Assembly (NCBI GenBank): GCA_022777285.1
Contig: JALFGN010000134.1
Coordinates: 1 to 51,761, forward strand
Direction: 5' to 3'
Length of the DNA stretch: 51,761 nt
Source of the DNA: Blautia sp.
GTDB taxonomy: Bacteria; Bacillota; Clostridia; Lachnospirales; Lachnospiraceae
The position numbers and the translations under genes were made by a program. Shown here one piece after another: positions 43,292 through 51,709 of this stretch. Under the pieces are notes generated by a model that saw only the letters and a program-made list of their open reading frames with translations, made no database searches and was not told where the DNA came from. Numbering within the stretch: the stretch's first letter is position 1; each line of letters starts with the position of its first letter.

Positions 43292-44854
43292 ATGCATTAT
43301 GCTAACAATCCAATTTTACCGGGTTTTCGTCCTGATCCTTCCATCTGCAGAGTGGGAGATGATTATTATCTTGTAACATCAAGCTTTGCTTATTTTCCAG
43401 GTGTTCCTGTTTATCACAGCAAAGATCTGGCTAACTGGGAGCAGATCGGTCATGTGCTTACCCGGGAGTCACAGCTCCATCTGGAAAATGCCGGACATTC
43501 CAGGGGAATCTATGCACCGACCCTGAGGTATTTTCAGGGGCGTTATTACATGATTACAACAAATGTTTCTTATCGAGACAATTTTATTGTAACTGCTGAA
43601 AGCCCGGAGGGTCCCTGGTCTGATCCTTATTATCTGGATGAAGATGCTCCGGGGATTGATCCCAGTCTGTTTTTTGACGAAGATGAAGATGGAACAGTTC
43701 ATTGCTATTATGTAGGAACAAGACCAAACCAGAAGCACGGAGTTCGTTATAATGGGGACTGGGAGATATGGGTTCAGGAACTTGATTTGAAGACCATGGA
43801 GCTTATTGGTGAAAGCAAAAAAATCTGGAAAGGTGCCATGCATCATGTGATCTGGCCGGAAGGACCTCACCTTTACAAAAAGGATGGTTATTATTATCTG
43901 ATGAATGCTGAGGGAGGTACAGGACCAAATCACAGTATGACGATTTCCAGAAGCAGAAGTGTGTGGGGACCATATGAGGGCAATCCCAATAACCCTATTC
44001 TGACTCATCGTCATCTGGGAAATGATTATCCCATCACTGCTGTGGGTCATGGTGATCTGGTGGACGATGGCCATGGAAACTGGTATGTGGTTATGCTGGG
44101 TTCCAGAAAATGCGAAGGCTATGTAAATACAGGTCGCGATACATTTCTTGCGAAAGTGACATGGGAAGAGGGATGGCCTGTTGTGAATCCGGGAGTCGGT
44201 ATGCTGGAGTCGGTAGTCGAACTTCCGGGAGATGGGGCAGAAATGAAACCTGAAAGCCAGGTATACCATTTTTTCGAGAAGAAACTCCCGATGGAATGCA
44301 TGACTCTTCGGAAGCCTCTTTGGGAAAAATACGATCTTTTCCAGAGAAGTGGATATCTGAGACTTCCGACTTTGCCGCAGACATTAAGTGAAACATCCTG
44401 TCCTGCTTTCGTTGCTGTAAGACAGAAGGAATATCTGTATCTTGCATCTGCCGGAATAGAGTTTCTCCCCTGTGTAAACGGGGAGGAAGCTGGTCTTGCC
44501 ATTCTGTGTGATGAGACACATCATGTTCGGTTTACTAAAATGATGTGTGACGGTAAGGTGCAGCTGGTACTCAATCGTCGTCTGGGTGACAAAGAAGAAA
44601 AACTGGCTGCTGAAGAAATCGAAGACGGATTTGTAACTCTGGAAATCAGATGCAGAGGACAGAAGACAGATTTCTACTATAAAGTTCAGGGAAAAGAAAA
44701 GATGCTGCTTGTTTCTGATGTGGATATGACAGGATTGAGTACTGAACTGGCGGGCGGTTTTACAGGTTGCTGCCTGGGAATGTATGCATCCTCTAATGGT
44801 GAAATTTCAGAAAATCATGCGGACTTTGCATGGATGGCTATTGAAAACCAGTAA
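43292..44854 (+). CDS. GH43 beta-xylosidase/arabinofuranosidase 1
   Basis: A 520-residue five-bladed propeller enzyme. The three catalytic residues read as Asp15 (PGFRPDPS), Asp123 (APGIDPSLF) and Glu190 (VIWPEGPHLY), close to positions known for GH43 beta-xylosidases. The C-terminal 200 residues form a beta-sandwich. No signal peptide; it would release xylose or arabinose from short oligosaccharides in the cytoplasm. GGAGATATTAAT precedes the ATG, 14 bases after GH8. A promoter for the next gene overlaps its end. Confidence 0.9.
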   Translation: MHYANNPILPGFRPDPSICRVGDDYYLVTSSFAYFPGVPVYHSKDLANWEQIGHVLTRESQLHLENAGHSRGIYAPTLRYFQGRYYMITTNVSYRDNFIVTAESPEGPWSDPYYLDEDAPGIDPSLFFDEDEDGTVHCYYVGTRPNQKHGVRYNGDWEIWVQELDLKTMELIGESKKIWKGAMHHVIWPEGPHLYKKDGYYYLMNAEGGTGPNHSMTISRSRSVWGPYEGNPNNPILTHRHLGNDYPITAVGHGDLVDDGHGNWYVVMLGSRKCEGYVNTGRDTFLAKVTWEEGWPVVNPGVGMLESVVELPGDGAEMKPESQVYHFFEKKLPMECMTLRKPLWEKYDLFQRSGYLRLPTLPQTLSETSCPAFVAVRQKEYLYLASAGIEFLPCVNGEEAGLAILCDETHHVRFTKMMCDGKVQLVLNRRLGDKEEKLAAEEIEDGFVTLEIRCRGQKTDFYYKVQGKEKMLLVSDVDMTGLSTELAGGFTGCCLGMYASSNGEISENHADFAWMAIENQ

Positions 44855-44870
44855 GAGTATCCGTTATAAT
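44841..44870 (+). promoter_or_regulatory. Promoter inside the 3' end of the GH43 gene
   Basis: TTGAAA and a perfect TATAAT with 18 bp between. It would start transcription near 44877 for the second binding-protein gene. Confidence 0.65.
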
Positions 44871-44890
44871 AATTAAAGATTCTAAGCTGT

Positions 44891-44923
44891 GTACCCGGAA
44901 ATTCCAGCGGAATTTCTGGGTAC
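44891..44923 (+). terminator. 15-bp hairpin after GH43, in the leader of the second binding protein
   Basis: GTACCCGGAAATTCC and GGAATTTCTGGGTAC pair with one G-T wobble around the loop AGC. The tail TATTATCTT has few consecutive T. It may end the GH43 transcript, but it also falls about 14 bases into the transcript from the 44841 promoter. Confidence 0.6.
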
Positions 44924-45022
44924 TATTATCTTGAAAAGGTGTCATGTTATGCAAAGCATGGTGCACCCCTCATAGCAGGTACACCGAAGCATACTTTAAT
45001 TTCTAAGAGAGGAAACGGATAT

Positions 45023-46648
45023 ATGAGAAAGTACTGGAAACAATGTACACTTTTATGCTGCGTCGTAGCTCTGGTGGGAACAGCATTTTGGCAAATAGGA
45101 AATAGGAAAAAGTCGGAGATTAGAAAATATTCGGCTTTTTTTTCCGTTCCAGGACAGGAGATTGATGAAGATAATGAGATAAAAAAGAAAATCGCAGAAC
45201 TGACAGGAGCAGAATGTGAAGAGATATGGCTGGTAGGACAGACTTCCGATCAGGCTATTGCTTCCTATATTGCCGGAGGAGAGTATCCGGATTTTATTTC
45301 CGGCAATATTGATTTATATGAAGCAAATGCTTTGATTCCGGTTGATGAGTATTGGGATGAATACCCGAATCTGCGCAGTTATTTTACTGATAGTCAGTGG
45401 GAGCTGTTAAAACAGGAGGATGGGCATATTTACTGGATCCCCCAGTTTGGGAATCAAAAAAATCCATCAGAAGATATTCTGCATAATGGCGAAGCATTCT
45501 GGATACAGACAAGAGTATTAAAATGGGCGAAGTATCCGGAAATACGTACGTTGGAAGAATACTTTAATCTTATTGAGGCTTATGTGGACGCTCATCCTCT
45601 GGATGACCTTGTACCATATACTGTTCTTTGTGATGACTGGCGATATTTTTGTCTGGAAAATGTGCCGCAGTTTTTAGATGGCTATCCTAATGATGGCTGC
45701 TGCATTGTGAATCCAAATACATTAAAAGTGGAGGATTATAATACCACAGCCACGGCAAGAAAATATTACCGGATATTAAATGAGGAATTTCAGAAAGGAA
45801 TTCTTGATCCAGAGTTCTACACACAGACTTATAGTGAGTATCTGGAAAAACTTGCTACCGGACGTGTTCTTGGTATGTCAGATCAGTGGTGGCAGTTTTA
45901 TTATACCGTGGATGATATGTTGCGTCAGCAGGGAGAGGGAATGAATTATGTGCCTCTTCCCATTACAATCGACAGAAATGTACAAAATAAGTGGCATACC
46001 CAGAATGGAACTCAGCCAGATGTTTCAGGAGGAATATCTGTCACAGTAAGTTGTAAAGATGTAAAGGGGGCTTTTCAGTTCCTTAATGATTTGCTCAGAG
46101 AGGATATTCAGAAACTTCGTTTTTGGGGAATTGAAGGGGTAGATTATGAAGTGGACGAGAACGGATTGTTTTATCTGACCGAAGAGCAGAGGGATATGGT
46201 TGCTGATTCGCAGTATAAAAATACACATTTTTGCTCTTATGCTTATTTTCCACGATTAGAAGGAAATTATGAAGATGGAATCAATGCTTTTTCACCGGAA
46301 TTTCAGCCGGAGGAATTTTATGCTGCTCTGCCGGAGGATGTGAAAGAATGTTTGTCAGCGTATGGATGTAATGACTATGTAGATATGCTGGGAAATCATG
46401 ATATACCGGGAGAGTGGTTTCCCGTGTATGCCTATGCGGATATTCTGACAACGGGTTCTGAGGCAGGACTGGTATGGAAGAAAATGGATCAGGTGAAACG
46501 TGAATATCTGCCACAGCTGGTTATGACAGAGGATTTTGATTCTATCTGGGAGAAGTATATGGAAAGTTACGAATCCGTTCATCCGGAGATATTTTTTGCA
46601 GAAATGCAGAAAGTAGTGGATGAGCGGACGGGAAACAAAAGTGAATGA
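45023..46648 (+). CDS. Sugar-binding protein 2 without lipobox (paralogue)
   Basis: A 541-residue paralogue of binding protein 1: shared stretches include QEDGHIYWIPQF, GEAFWIQTRVLKWAKYPE, LCDDWRYFCLEN and DQWWQFYYTV. The N-terminus MRKYWKQCTLLCCVVALVG differs: it has a hydrophobic stretch but no lipobox before a suitable cysteine, and no clear cleavage site, so it may be an N-terminally anchored protein. No permease follows; it may feed the permeases encoded above or present sugar to the sensor kinase. The ATG at 45023 follows AAGAGAGGAAACGGAT; an upstream in-frame ATG at 44939 lies in the leader. Confidence 0.82.
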   Translation: MRKYWKQCTLLCCVVALVGTAFWQIGNRKKSEIRKYSAFFSVPGQEIDEDNEIKKKIAELTGAECEEIWLVGQTSDQAIASYIAGGEYPDFISGNIDLYEANALIPVDEYWDEYPNLRSYFTDSQWELLKQEDGHIYWIPQFGNQKNPSEDILHNGEAFWIQTRVLKWAKYPEIRTLEEYFNLIEAYVDAHPLDDLVPYTVLCDDWRYFCLENVPQFLDGYPNDGCCIVNPNTLKVEDYNTTATARKYYRILNEEFQKGILDPEFYTQTYSEYLEKLATGRVLGMSDQWWQFYYTVDDMLRQQGEGMNYVPLPITIDRNVQNKWHTQNGTQPDVSGGISVTVSCKDVKGAFQFLNDLLREDIQKLRFWGIEGVDYEVDENGLFYLTEEQRDMVADSQYKNTHFCSYAYFPRLEGNYEDGINAFSPEFQPEEFYAALPEDVKECLSAYGCNDYVDMLGNHDIPGEWFPVYAYADILTTGSEAGLVWKKMDQVKREYLPQLVMTEDFDSIWEKYMESYESVHPEIFFAEMQKVVDERTGNKSE

Positions 46649-46667
46649 TGACAAGGAGACTTATACA

Positions 46668-48230
46668 ATGAAAGATTTTTACAATCCTTTAATTGGCATG
46701 GACTATCCGGATCCTGATCTGATACGCGTGGGGGATACCTGGTATATGATCAGTACAACCATGCACTTTATGCCGGGGGGTGAGATTCTTCGTTCTTATA
46801 ATCTGACAGATTGGGAGCGTGTGGGTTACGTTTTTGATGATCTGGATCATACACCGGCACAGTGTATGGAGAATGGAGAAAATATTTACGGACAGGGTAT
46901 GTGGGCAGCATCCCTGCGGTATCATAATGGTATATTCTATGTGTGCTTTGCTGCCAATGATACCCATCGCACTTATCTGTATCAGTCAGAAAATATAGAA
47001 GGGCCGTGGAAAAAACAGTATATCGAAGGATTTTACCATGACTGCTCTCTTTTGTTTGATGATGACAGAGTTTATATTGTATATGGAAATACACAGATTT
47101 ATATTACAGAATTAACTGCTGATCTGAGCAGTCCGAAACCTGGAGGATTGCACAGAAAGATCATTGAGGATACAGGAAATGTGCGTCTGGGATATGAAGG
47201 AGCTCATGCATATAAAATTAACGGTAAGTATTATGTATTTCTGATTCACTGGCCCAATGGCGGAGCGGGAAGAAGAACAGAGGCATGTTTTGTTTCAGAT
47301 AGTCTGGAGAGTGAGTTTATCGGACGGGATATACTGGATGATGATCGGGGATATTTCAATTGCGGTGTGGCACAGGGAGGAATTGTAGATACACCGGAAG
47401 GCGAATGGTATGCTTTCCTTTTTCAGGATTCTGGAGCGGTAGGGAGAATCCCGATTCTGGTTCCGGTAGATTTTACTCATGGATTCCCGGAATTTGGAAG
47501 TAATGGGAAAATAGTAGAACCGATTTTACTGAGGAACAGAAAACCGGAATATGTATATGAACCCCTGACTGCGAATGACAAGTTTCAGTATAAAAAGGAA
47601 GGTGGAAAAATATCGATTCATAAAGCATGGCAGTGGAATCATGTGCCAGATTATCGTCTGGTTGACTGTGATGAAAATGGAGGATTAAAACTAACTGCCG
47701 GTTCTTTGTGCCATGATTTGTGTGAAGCACGAAATACATTAACGCAGAGAATGATCTGGCCCGGGTGCCGTGCTTCAGTTGTAATTGATGGGTCTGATTT
47801 AAACAATGGTGATTATGCTGGTATCTGTGCACTTCAGGGTTGTTATGGAATGATTGCAATAACACGTGAGGCAGATCAGTATTATCTGGTTATGCGTGCC
47901 GGGAGTCCTGCTGATGACAGTCGATATCCTGTCATCCAAAAAGGTGAAAACCCTGAGGAACATGAGAGGGTTAAGATGGATTGCCCGATTGCTCATCTGG
48001 AACTTTCTGCTGATTTTTCTGATATGAAAGATATTGTAGTTTTTCGATATTGGAGTCATGGCGAGTGGAAAAGATTAGGGAGCGTACATAAATTGTATTT
48101 CAAGCTGGATCATTTTACAGGGTGCAGAGTTGGACTGTTTTGTTATGCCTCAGAGCAAACAGGGGGAACTGCAGTGTTTCATGATTTTACATTGCAGAAT
48201 TTATGTATTGACAACCGATACCAGCCTTAG
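46668..48230 (+). CDS. GH43 beta-xylosidase/arabinofuranosidase 2
   Basis: A 520-residue GH43 enzyme, clearly different from the first. Asp15 (DYPDPDLI), Asp125 (YHDCSLLF) and Glu177 (LGYEGAHAY) fit the three catalytic positions. The C-terminal region (about 330-520) is a DUF1349-like beta-sandwich. No signal peptide. AAGGAG precedes the ATG at 46668; an in-frame ATG at 46620 lies within the upstream gene. It is the last gene of the locus; its end is 12 bases from the sequence where the IS begins. Confidence 0.87.
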   Translation: MKDFYNPLIGMDYPDPDLIRVGDTWYMISTTMHFMPGGEILRSYNLTDWERVGYVFDDLDHTPAQCMENGENIYGQGMWAASLRYHNGIFYVCFAANDTHRTYLYQSENIEGPWKKQYIEGFYHDCSLLFDDDRVYIVYGNTQIYITELTADLSSPKPGGLHRKIIEDTGNVRLGYEGAHAYKINGKYYVFLIHWPNGGAGRRTEACFVSDSLESEFIGRDILDDDRGYFNCGVAQGGIVDTPEGEWYAFLFQDSGAVGRIPILVPVDFTHGFPEFGSNGKIVEPILLRNRKPEYVYEPLTANDKFQYKKEGGKISIHKAWQWNHVPDYRLVDCDENGGLKLTAGSLCHDLCEARNTLTQRMIWPGCRASVVIDGSDLNNGDYAGICALQGCYGMIAITREADQYYLVMRAGSPADDSRYPVIQKGENPEEHERVKMDCPIAHLELSADFSDMKDIVVFRYWSHGEWKRLGSVHKLYFKLDHFTGCRVGLFCYASEQTGGTAVFHDFTLQNLCIDNRYQP

Positions 48231-48261
48231 TATTATCTCATCTTTGACACTTAAGTAGATT

Positions 48262-48307
48262 AAAACACCTCGCAAACCCAGTGTTTATGCTGGTTGCGAG
48301 GTGTTTT
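48262..48307. terminator. Bidirectional hairpin at the end of the transposase gene
   Basis: A 14-bp perfect stem AAAACACCTCGCAA / TTGCGAGGTGTTTT, with an inner CCAG/CTGG, and T or A runs on each side. It would stop both the transposase transcript and read-through from GH43. Confidence 0.85.
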
Positions 48308-48331
48308 GCTCTCGTTTTGAAGTATGGTAAT

Positions 48332-50059
48332 TTATTCCCTGCCCTTACTTTTTTTCTGAATCGTTTTCATCTGACTTTTCGTAATGAACTGAAAGTCTGT
48401 TTCAAAACCGCACACTGAATGCAGAGTATCGGTTAGCTTATCCCGTGTATACAGAGGCATGAATCCCTGTTCCTGTACATCAGCAAAATTCATGGTTTTG
48501 AGTTTGTCCAAAATCGTTTCACAAGTATAAATGTTTCCTAAACTCTTTTCCAGATAACGGTAGATGACTAATGAAAGAAAACAGATCAAAAAATGTGCTT
48601 TGATGCGTATTTCATCTTGCAGATATACAGGTCTGGCTTCAAAATCGGTTTTTATGATGCGGAAACATTCTTCGATTTCCCATCGTCTCTCACTTACTTT
48701 CAAGATATCTTTTACATCATCGTCCAGCAGATCTGTTGTTACTGCATACAATCCATCATAAAGTGCTTCGTTTTCAATCTTATCTGTATCCAGATAGTTT
48801 TCGATCTTCGCAATCTCACCATCTTCAGTAACAGCGGTCTTTCCGATAAATCTGGCTGGATCGTTTGGATTTCTTCGTTCTTTTTTTATCTTCCCGGATG
48901 TGAGCATTTTTTCAGCACGCTCCACTTGAGCATCACGTATCGCTTTCTGATATTTGGCATATTTAGGAGAGTATGTGATGATAAGACGTTGGTGCAGGGA
49001 ATGCGGAGTATAAGGCTCATCCTTATAATATAATCCAGTATCGTCTTCTGGAATCTTTGAAAGATCAACCGATGAATCATCCGAGACACGCTTAAAGCCT
49101 GTCTTATCCAAAGCCCAATTTTTATCCTCTTTATTTAGCTTTTTAATAGACTGAGTAACGATAAATGCCCGTTCTCCTGCATGATTGATTCTTTTAATGG
49201 CTTCTGAACCAAGCCCTGCATCGCTGCAGTAGATAAATTTAGTACAGCCAAAATCCCGAAGCACTTTTTCTTCCAGAGGTTTTAATGAAGTCTGTTCATT
49301 TGCATTTCCTGGAAAAAGTGAGAATGCAAGAGGGATGCCGTCTCCATCCATAAACATTCCCATCTGTATGATTGGATTTGGACGGTGTTCTTTACATTTA
49401 CCGTATTTTTTGTCACCATCTTCCTGCTCGATCTCAAAAAAATAGTTTGTACAATCATAATAGAGTATCTTATCATTTCTCTTTCCAAGAAGATGGCTGT
49501 TTTTGTATACCTCAGCTTGAATAAAATCACATTCGTTTCCTAATACATCAAGAGCCCGGTATATGTCATGCAGCTGATAGGAAGGTTTTTCCAAAAATTC
49601 AGAAGCTACTTTAAATGAAGAACGTTTACTTACTGGTTCTAAAATCCTGGCATAGATCAGGTCAGAAAGAATGGCATTGATATCATATTTGAATTTATGT
49701 TTGTCCCGAAGCTTTCGGCAAGTCTTATCAAGATGAAGACGATAGTAAAAAGCCTGCGGAAAAAGATATCCTCCCCGATAAAAGGCCTGCTGATTATAAT
49801 CAAGCTTTTGGTCAGCATGAAAAGTTATCTGGACAGATTTAGTCTGTTGCTCTTTTTTGTATTTTATTGTTTCCAATCTGGCTTCTTCTCTAGCCCATTT
49901 CATAACATCATCACGAGTCGGTCCGTGCTCAGGGAGTAAATCTTTGAGTGTACCAAGTTTACGGACAATCACAGAAGTACTAACCCCTTTGTTGTTGATG
50001 TATCCTTTTGAAATATAAAAGGATTCTGAATTTTTTGATTTTGATGTCGTAACTCGCAT
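48332..50059 (-). CDS. IS1634-family transposase
   Basis: A 575-residue DDE transposase. The catalytic acids are visible in ILYYDCTNYFFE, FIYCSDAGLGS and RWEIEECFRIIKTDF, followed by RPVYLQDEIRIKAHF, typical of IS1634 (IS4-related). It is full length and appears intact, so the element may be active. The start at 50059 is chosen because GGAGG lies 8 bases before it; the ATG at 50074 overlaps that site. It points toward the xylan locus. Its end abuts the hairpin that ends the GH43 transcript. Confidence 0.93.
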   Translation of the reverse strand: MRVTTSKSKNSESFYISKGYINNKGVSTSVIVRKLGTLKDLLPEHGPTRDDVMKWAREEARLETIKYKKEQQTKSVQITFHADQKLDYNQQAFYRGGYLFPQAFYYRLHLDKTCRKLRDKHKFKYDINAILSDLIYARILEPVSKRSSFKVASEFLEKPSYQLHDIYRALDVLGNECDFIQAEVYKNSHLLGKRNDKILYYDCTNYFFEIEQEDGDKKYGKCKEHRPNPIIQMGMFMDGDGIPLAFSLFPGNANEQTSLKPLEEKVLRDFGCTKFIYCSDAGLGSEAIKRINHAGERAFIVTQSIKKLNKEDKNWALDKTGFKRVSDDSSVDLSKIPEDDTGLYYKDEPYTPHSLHQRLIITYSPKYAKYQKAIRDAQVERAEKMLTSGKIKKERRNPNDPARFIGKTAVTEDGEIAKIENYLDTDKIENEALYDGLYAVTTDLLDDDVKDILKVSERRWEIEECFRIIKTDFEARPVYLQDEIRIKAHFLICFLSLVIYRYLEKSLGNIYTCETILDKLKTMNFADVQEQGFMPLYTRDKLTDTLHSVCGFETDFQFITKSQMKTIQKKSKGRE

Positions 50060-50079
50060 AAAAAAATCCTCCATACCTT

Positions 50080-50108
50080 ATTCTATCATATGCTGCAATA
50101 AAATACAA
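50080..50108 (-). promoter_or_regulatory. Transposase promoter
   Basis: On the minus strand: TTGTAT, 17 bp, TAGAAT. A short leader of about 14 bases precedes the ribosome site GGAGG. Confidence 0.6.
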
Positions 50109-50133
50109 TAGATTAAAACAAAAAATTTGACAC

Positions 50134-50160
50134 AAAAAAAGCAGGTTTTATGCGACCTGC
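50134..50160 (-). terminator. Terminator hairpin facing the IS from the right
   Basis: On the minus strand GCAGGT / ACCTGC (6 bp, 8-base loop) followed by seven T. It would shield the transposase from read-through from the right side. Confidence 0.6.
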
Positions 50161-50206
50161 AAGTACTTTTTCTATAATTCAACTGTCAAACTCCCGCGTA
50201 CACTGG

Positions 50207-50235
50207 TTGCGTATTTTCCTGATTTGGATTATACT
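50207..50235 (+). promoter_or_regulatory. Promoter of the MNT gene
   Basis: TTGCGT and TATACT with 17 bp between. The leader would be about 25 bases before the ATG. Confidence 0.6.
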
Positions 50236-50266
50236 TAAACTATCAGGAGAAAGGAGGAACGATTGT

Positions 50267-50608
50267 ATGCCACAAACAATTCAAACACTGCTTACTCAGT
50301 ATTTATCAGAAGTACAAAAGATTTACGGTGCACATCTCAAGAGCGTTATTTTATATGGTTCCTATGCAAGAGGTGATTATTCATCCGATTCTGATGTTGA
50401 TATCATGTTGTTGGTGGATCTGACACCGGAAGAAATGGATGCTTACTCCGATGCATTGTCGGAACTGGGATATGAGTATAATGTAAACTATGATATCTGG
50501 ATGATGCCGGTTGTGAAAAACCTTCAGCATTTTAAGCAATGGGCAGCAGCATATCCGTTTTATACCAATGTACAGAAAGAAGGGGTGGTTTTATATGAAG
50601 CAGCCTGA
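50267..50608 (+). CDS. MNT-type nucleotidyltransferase (antitoxin half of MNT-HEPN)
   Basis: A 113-residue minimal nucleotidyltransferase with the signature GSYARGDYSSDSDVDIML (GSx10DxD) for metal and nucleotide binding. In MNT-HEPN modules the MNT protein adenylylates or otherwise neutralises the HEPN ribonuclease partner. The start at 50267 follows AAAGGAGGAACGATTGT. The HEPN frame begins 14 bases before this gene ends, the usual overlap, but is cut short (next entry). It is small, complete and likely still expressed. Confidence 0.85.
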   Translation: MPQTIQTLLTQYLSEVQKIYGAHLKSVILYGSYARGDYSSDSDVDIMLLVDLTPEEMDAYSDALSELGYEYNVNYDIWMMPVVKNLQHFKQWAAAYPFYTNVQKEGVVLYEAA

Positions 50609-50687
50609 TTCGTTGGATGTTGGAACAACAATGGATGTGGTCCGTCATCGTTTAAATGTTGCAAGAGAAGATTTCATAGAAAACTGA
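50595..50687 (+). pseudogene. Truncated HEPN-domain gene
   Basis: The frame begins MKQPDSLDVGTTMDVVRHR and reaches RLNVAREDFIEN before a stop, 30 residues. VVRHRLNVAREDF matches the first helix of HEPN proteins (RxRLExAxEDL). The catalytic RX4-6H motif that normally lies near residue 80-100 is absent, and no downstream frame continues the domain, so the protein has been truncated by deletion. The presumed toxin activity is lost while the MNT remains. Confidence 0.65.
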
Positions 50688-50706
50688 ATTAAATTTGAGA
50701 GACGGA

Positions 50707-50745
50707 AGCCTCAGTAGTTAAAAAAAGACTACTGGGGCTTTTTTT
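50707..50745 (+). terminator. Intrinsic terminator after the MNT-HEPN locus
   Basis: AGCCTCAGTAGT / ACTACTGGGGCT (12 bp with one wobble) around a 9-base loop, then a run of T. Confidence 0.85.
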
Positions 50746-50832
50746 CGTGCCTGAATTTCTCAGCCAATATCTGCAGGTTTTACCTGGCAATAGTTGGTGG
50801 AGTAGGCATGAACCAGATCAGAGGACCGCCTT

Positions 50833-50872
50833 CTGAATTTGAAACTGGCAAACAAATTTCAAATTCAGGAGG
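50833..50872 (+). promoter_or_regulatory. Hairpin that could cover the ribosome site of the sigma-like gene
   Basis: CTGAATTTGAAA (50833-50844) pairs with TTTCAAATTCAG (50857-50868) for 12 bp, and the left flank CCGCCTT can pair imperfectly with GAGGACGG, which contains the ribosome site GGAGG (50868-50872) of the next start. It may hold that start shut. Confidence 0.5.
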
Positions 50873-50878
50873 ACGGAT

Positions 50879-51248
50879 ATGTATATTGAACACCCATATT
50901 TTGTTGGAGACAAATATTTCGCAAAGGTAGACGGCGAATTTTTATAGAGATCACGAAACAAGTGGCATATGCCATGAGTAATTTTTATCGAAGCAGCAAG
51001 CCCAGAAAAATTGAAGTAAAAAATGAAAAGGGTGAAGTCATTGGAATGAAAAATAGAGAAATACCATTCAGCAGCACAGGCGATGAAGAAAACGATTTTT
51101 CAATAGAGGATTACCCGGATATGAGGTGCTGCGTAGAAAACAGCGTAATTGAAATAATCGAAGCTCAAAAGATCCATAAGGTAATCAATGGTTTGAGTCC
51201 GGAAGAAAAATGATTATCTATGCGATTTATTTTGAAGATAAGACATAA
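50879..51248 (+). pseudogene. Sigma-like regulator gene with two frameshifts
   Basis: Three frames together give one coherent protein. The first starts MYIEHPYFVGDKYFAK at 50879 and stops at a TAG after a T5 run; the second (50962-51213) continues AMSNFYRSSKPRKIEV, FSIEDYPDMRCCVENSV and INGLSPEEK; the third gives MIIYAIYFEDKT and stops. Removing two T at 50938-50943 and adding one A at 51205-51210 joins them. The pattern is that of the small sigma-70-like or HTH regulators seen on conjugative elements of Firmicutes (recalled, not searched). After DKT the expected HTH part is absent or decayed. AGGAGGACGGAT precedes the start. Confidence 0.65.
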
Positions 51249-51416
51249 ACTTGGAATTTATTGATTTCAACATTTTTAATGAGATATTTTGGGAAAAAGA
51301 TCATGCAGCCGGATGACCGTATTTGTGGATAATTAAATTGTGATTGTGGGAATCGTCTTTTTGGAAGAATGGATTCGCTCTTTTGCGTAAGAAGAGGGCA
51401 GAAAGGAAACACGATT

Positions 51417-51709
51417 ATGAAAAGAGAATTAGTGGAAAGCTACTCCGACTGGAATGAGATCAGGCTGGAGGTATATTTACGGATTGCCTCGGAGCTGATT
51501 GAACTGGAAGGGGAATGCGAGAAAAAGATGGATGAATTGAAGTCATATATAGAGAAATACGGTCATGAGTTCTGGACGATTATTGACCGGATCGTATCGT
51601 ATCGGAAAGACACACAGCAGAAGCCTATATCAGCCGGGAAATGTATATCCGGGGATTTCTGGATTATGAGCATCTGGTATGTGAGATAGAAAGGGATGTG
51701 TTAGAATAG
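51417..51709 (+). pseudogene. Frameshifted small helical protein gene
   Basis: MKRELVESYSDWNEIRLEVY begins a mostly helical protein that reads on to SYRKDTQQ, then shifts frame. In the next frame the sense continues EAYISREMYIRGFLDYEHLV and CEIERDVLE before a stop at 51707. One missing base near 51616-51622 restores a 96-residue acidic protein. Family not recognised; it looks like small helical proteins of mobile elements. GAAAGGAAACACGATT precedes the ATG. Confidence 0.55.

Larger units (their letters stand above)
48256..50120. mobile_element. IS1634-family insertion sequence (ends tentative)
   Basis: It includes one transposase gene on the minus strand, its promoter and a terminator hairpin. 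TAGATTAAAACA occurs at both ends (48256-48267 and 50109-50120) in the same orientation, and TTTGACAC at 48243-48250 and 50126-50133; either may be a target duplication. I could not find convincing terminal inverted repeats, so exact ends are unproven. Confidence 0.6.

Noticed and set aside
43469-44269. 266-codon open frame opposite GH43
   Set aside because: Antisense to the catalytic domain, no start signals and no recognisable motif.
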